From NCBI GenBank assembly GCA_002298995.1, contig DBMO01000025.1, forward strand, positions 1-42,935: DNA of 42,935 nucleotides, read 5' to 3'. The DNA comes from Desulfarculales bacterium UBA696 (GTDB lineage Bacteria > Desulfobacterota > Syntrophobacteria > Syntrophobacterales > Syntrophobacteraceae). The translations under genes and the position numbers were made by a program. Below the pieces are notes generated by a model. That model made no database searches. It was not told the DNA's origin and saw only the letters and a list, made by a program, of their open reading frames with translations. Positions 41,464 through 42,935 of the stretch are shown one piece after another (within the stretch, counting starts at the first letter, position 1; the number at the start of each line of letters is the position of its first letter).

Positions 41464-42507
41464 TTATTGAATCACGCGCACAGGGCTCGATCCGGCTTCC
41501 CTCGGGACTATTTCACCGATAATTGAGACCCCGATATTCATTGCCTGGATGAATGAACGTATTTCCTCGGCGTCCCCGGGCTCCACGACAATCACATACC
41601 CTATCCCGTTATTGAAGACATGATTCATCTCCTCGGCGCTCACGCCGCCTTTTTCCCTGAGGAAATCAAAAATTGGAGGCTTTTTCCAGGTGCCTTCCCG
41701 GATGAGCGCGGCGCAGGCTTTGGGCAGGATCCGTTCGATATTGTCGTAAAATCCGCCGCCGGTAATGTGGGACATGCCGGCCACGTTGTATTTGCGAAGG
41801 ACGTTTAGCGCCGCGTCGGTATAGATGCGCGTGGGTTCGAGCAGTTCTTCGCCAACAGTTCGGCCAAGTTCGGGGACAAAGCTATCGATCTCCAGCCCCA
41901 GCTTATCGAATATGATTTTCCTTGCCAGGCTGTAGCCATTCGAGTGCAGTCCCGTCGATGCAAGGCCGATTATGCGGTGGCCGACCCGGATCGTCGATCC
42001 GTCAATTATCTTGGAATTGTCCACCAGCCCAACCGTAAAACCCGCCATGTCGTATTCGCCTTCGCGGTAGAAGTCGGGCATCTCTGCCGTTTCTCCACCG
42101 ATCAGCGAGCAGCCCGCCATTTTGCACCCGTCGGCGATCCCTTTAACCAGTTGCTCGACCAGGTCGAGATCGACTTTACCAAGAGCAAGGTAGTCCAGGA
42201 AAAAAAGAGGCTTTGCCCCCTGAACCACTATGTCGTTTACGCACATTGCAACGAGGTCGATCCCGACCGTGTCATGCTTGTTGGCCATGAAGGCGATTTT
42301 GAGCTTGGTGCCCACTCCGTCGGTCGAAGAGACCAGGACCGGGTTTTTCATCTCCTGACAATTGAGGGAAAAAAGGCCCCCAAAACCACCGATGTCGGTT
42401 ATCACGCCGCCGCGAAAGGTGGAGCGCACTATAGGCCTTATCCGGTTGACAAGCTCGTTTGCCTTACCGAGGTCAACCCCTGCTTCCCTGTAAAGATCGC
42501 CTGTCAT
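41464..42507 (-). CDS. purM: phosphoribosylformylglycinamidine cyclo-ligase
   Basis: AIR synthetase of purine synthesis: closes the imidazole ring of FGAM with ATP to give AIR. The 347 residues match the family length. Motifs: YREAGVDLGKANELVNRI at the start, VSSTDGVGTKLKIA (substrate/ATP site), GIDLVAMCVNDI, IGGETAEMPDFY and LHSNGYSLAR. It lies 57 bases upstream of moxR in the same direction but is functionally unrelated. Confidence 0.96.
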   Translation of the reverse strand: MTGDLYREAGVDLGKANELVNRIRPIVRSTFRGGVITDIGGFGGLFSLNCQEMKNPVLVSSTDGVGTKLKIAFMANKHDTVGIDLVAMCVNDIVVQGAKPLFFLDYLALGKVDLDLVEQLVKGIADGCKMAGCSLIGGETAEMPDFYREGEYDMAGFTVGLVDNSKIIDGSTIRVGHRIIGLASTGLHSNGYSLARKIIFDKLGLEIDSFVPELGRTVGEELLEPTRIYTDAALNVLRKYNVAGMSHITGGGFYDNIERILPKACAALIREGTWKKPPIFDFLREKGGVSAEEMNHVFNNGIGYVIVVEPGDAEEIRSFIQAMNIGVSIIGEIVPREAGSSPVRVIQ

Positions 42508-42935
42508 TTAAACCCGGACCCTCTCTATTTTTGGGGAACAAAGTCACCGAATGGATCGCGGCAAAAACCGCGGAATCGTCTTCTAATTATAGCCTTCCGG
42601 GATGAGCGGATAGACCGGGCGGAGGAAGAAAAAAATCCCGCCGGTAGTGAAGAGAAGAATATAAACACTCGTGTGATTTTTTACAATGAAGTTGTGCGTT
42701 CCGGTCGCGGGTTGCAAAAAGATGCGGGTTTAGGGTTTGCGCCCTGGATTGCCGCTTGATGGTTGAAAAAGACGCTTCATTAAACCCGGTTATGGCGCGG
42801 TCAGAGGTCGTAGCCCAAAGAGGAATCGAGTCGGATCCCCCTCCCTTGATGGGAGGGGCTAGGGGAGGGTGTCGAATATATTTAAGAATTCCAACCCCCT
42901 CCCCCAACCCCTCTCTATGGACCGGATACATGGGT
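42508..42935. other. window end, non-coding with repeat
   Basis: Upstream of purM to the end of the window no gene is recognised. It contains a short hairpin CGCGG...CCGCG in the purM leader and the GC-rich repeat listed at 42837. An adjoining frame on the - strand is an artefact of the repeat. Confidence 0.45.
42837..42915. repeat. GC-rich palindromic repeat (CCCCTCCC / GGGAGGGG)
   Basis: CCCCTCCC-TTGAT-GGGAGGGG is a perfect 8-bp hairpin, followed by CTAGGGGAGGGTG and then the partly complementary CCAACCCCCTCCCCCAACCC. Elements of this type are widely dispersed in bacterial genomes; here only one copy is in view. Confidence 0.6.

Noticed and set aside
1..42935. CRISPR arrays, rRNA genes, intact insertion sequences, integrases
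   Set aside because: I looked for regularly spaced repeats, rRNA signatures, transposase motifs and tyrosine or serine recombinase motifs on both strands and saw none.

Overview
The window (42,935 bases) looks like chromosomal DNA of an anaerobic Gram-negative bacterium, most likely a Desulfobacterota (Syntrophobacter/Desulfo-type) lineage. The indications are a G+C content that appears close to 55-60%, a lone squalene-hopene cyclase, a menaquinone-type UbiE/MenG methyltransferase, a PEP-CTERM sorting tail, DUF1573 and DUF58/transglutaminase proteins, cobalamin and cyclic-di-GMP riboswitches, and a probable selenocysteine codon. This placement is inferred from gene content only; no rRNA gene is present.

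Layout. 1-9.6 kb (+ strand, with ettA on -): tRNA methylthiotransferase MtaB, a hotdog thioesterase, a lactate-permease-family transporter, a zinc-ribbon protein, a coupled pair of unknown membrane-anchored proteins, EttA, and a membrane-anchored staphylococcal-type nuclease translationally coupled to a K+ channel with an RCK domain. 9.6-16.6 kb: PpnP, a stranded PEP-CTERM tail, carB, then a cobalamin riboswitch with its own promoter and terminator driving a zinc dehydrogenase and a TrpD-like phosphoribosyltransferase. 16.9-18.0 kb: a secreted CAP-domain protein behind a c-di-GMP-I (GEMM) riboswitch. 18.6-23.1 kb is accessory: hicBA, an orphan cheW and three unrecognised genes, punctuated by two partial copies of the 3' half of the intact tRNA-Pro(CGG) gene and by dispersed repeats. 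23.3-34.3 kb: uvrC, squalene-hopene cyclase, a PIG-L deacetylase, an MsbA-type ABC exporter, a TatT/TPR protein, a YvlD-family membrane protein and a second two-helix K+ channel. 34.5-42.9 kb: a DUF5661 protein, a DUF1573 protein with one in-frame UGA, a methyltransferase, UbiE/MenG, ribosomal protein L28, a MoxR-DUF58-transglutaminase operon and purM.

Most of the window is housekeeping. The parts most worth attention are (i) the DUF1573 reading frame whose only interruption is a UGA exactly where the family has a conserved Cys, suggesting a selenoprotein; (ii) the B12-riboswitch operon whose two enzymes have no obvious B12 role and whose TrpD-like member has lost the anthranilate-binding arginine; (iii) the c-di-GMP-controlled secreted CAP protein; and (iv) the tRNA-Pro 3'-end repeats that divide the accessory stretch into apparent integration segments without an integrase. 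Function calls rest on recognised motifs in the translated sequence; no database search was run.
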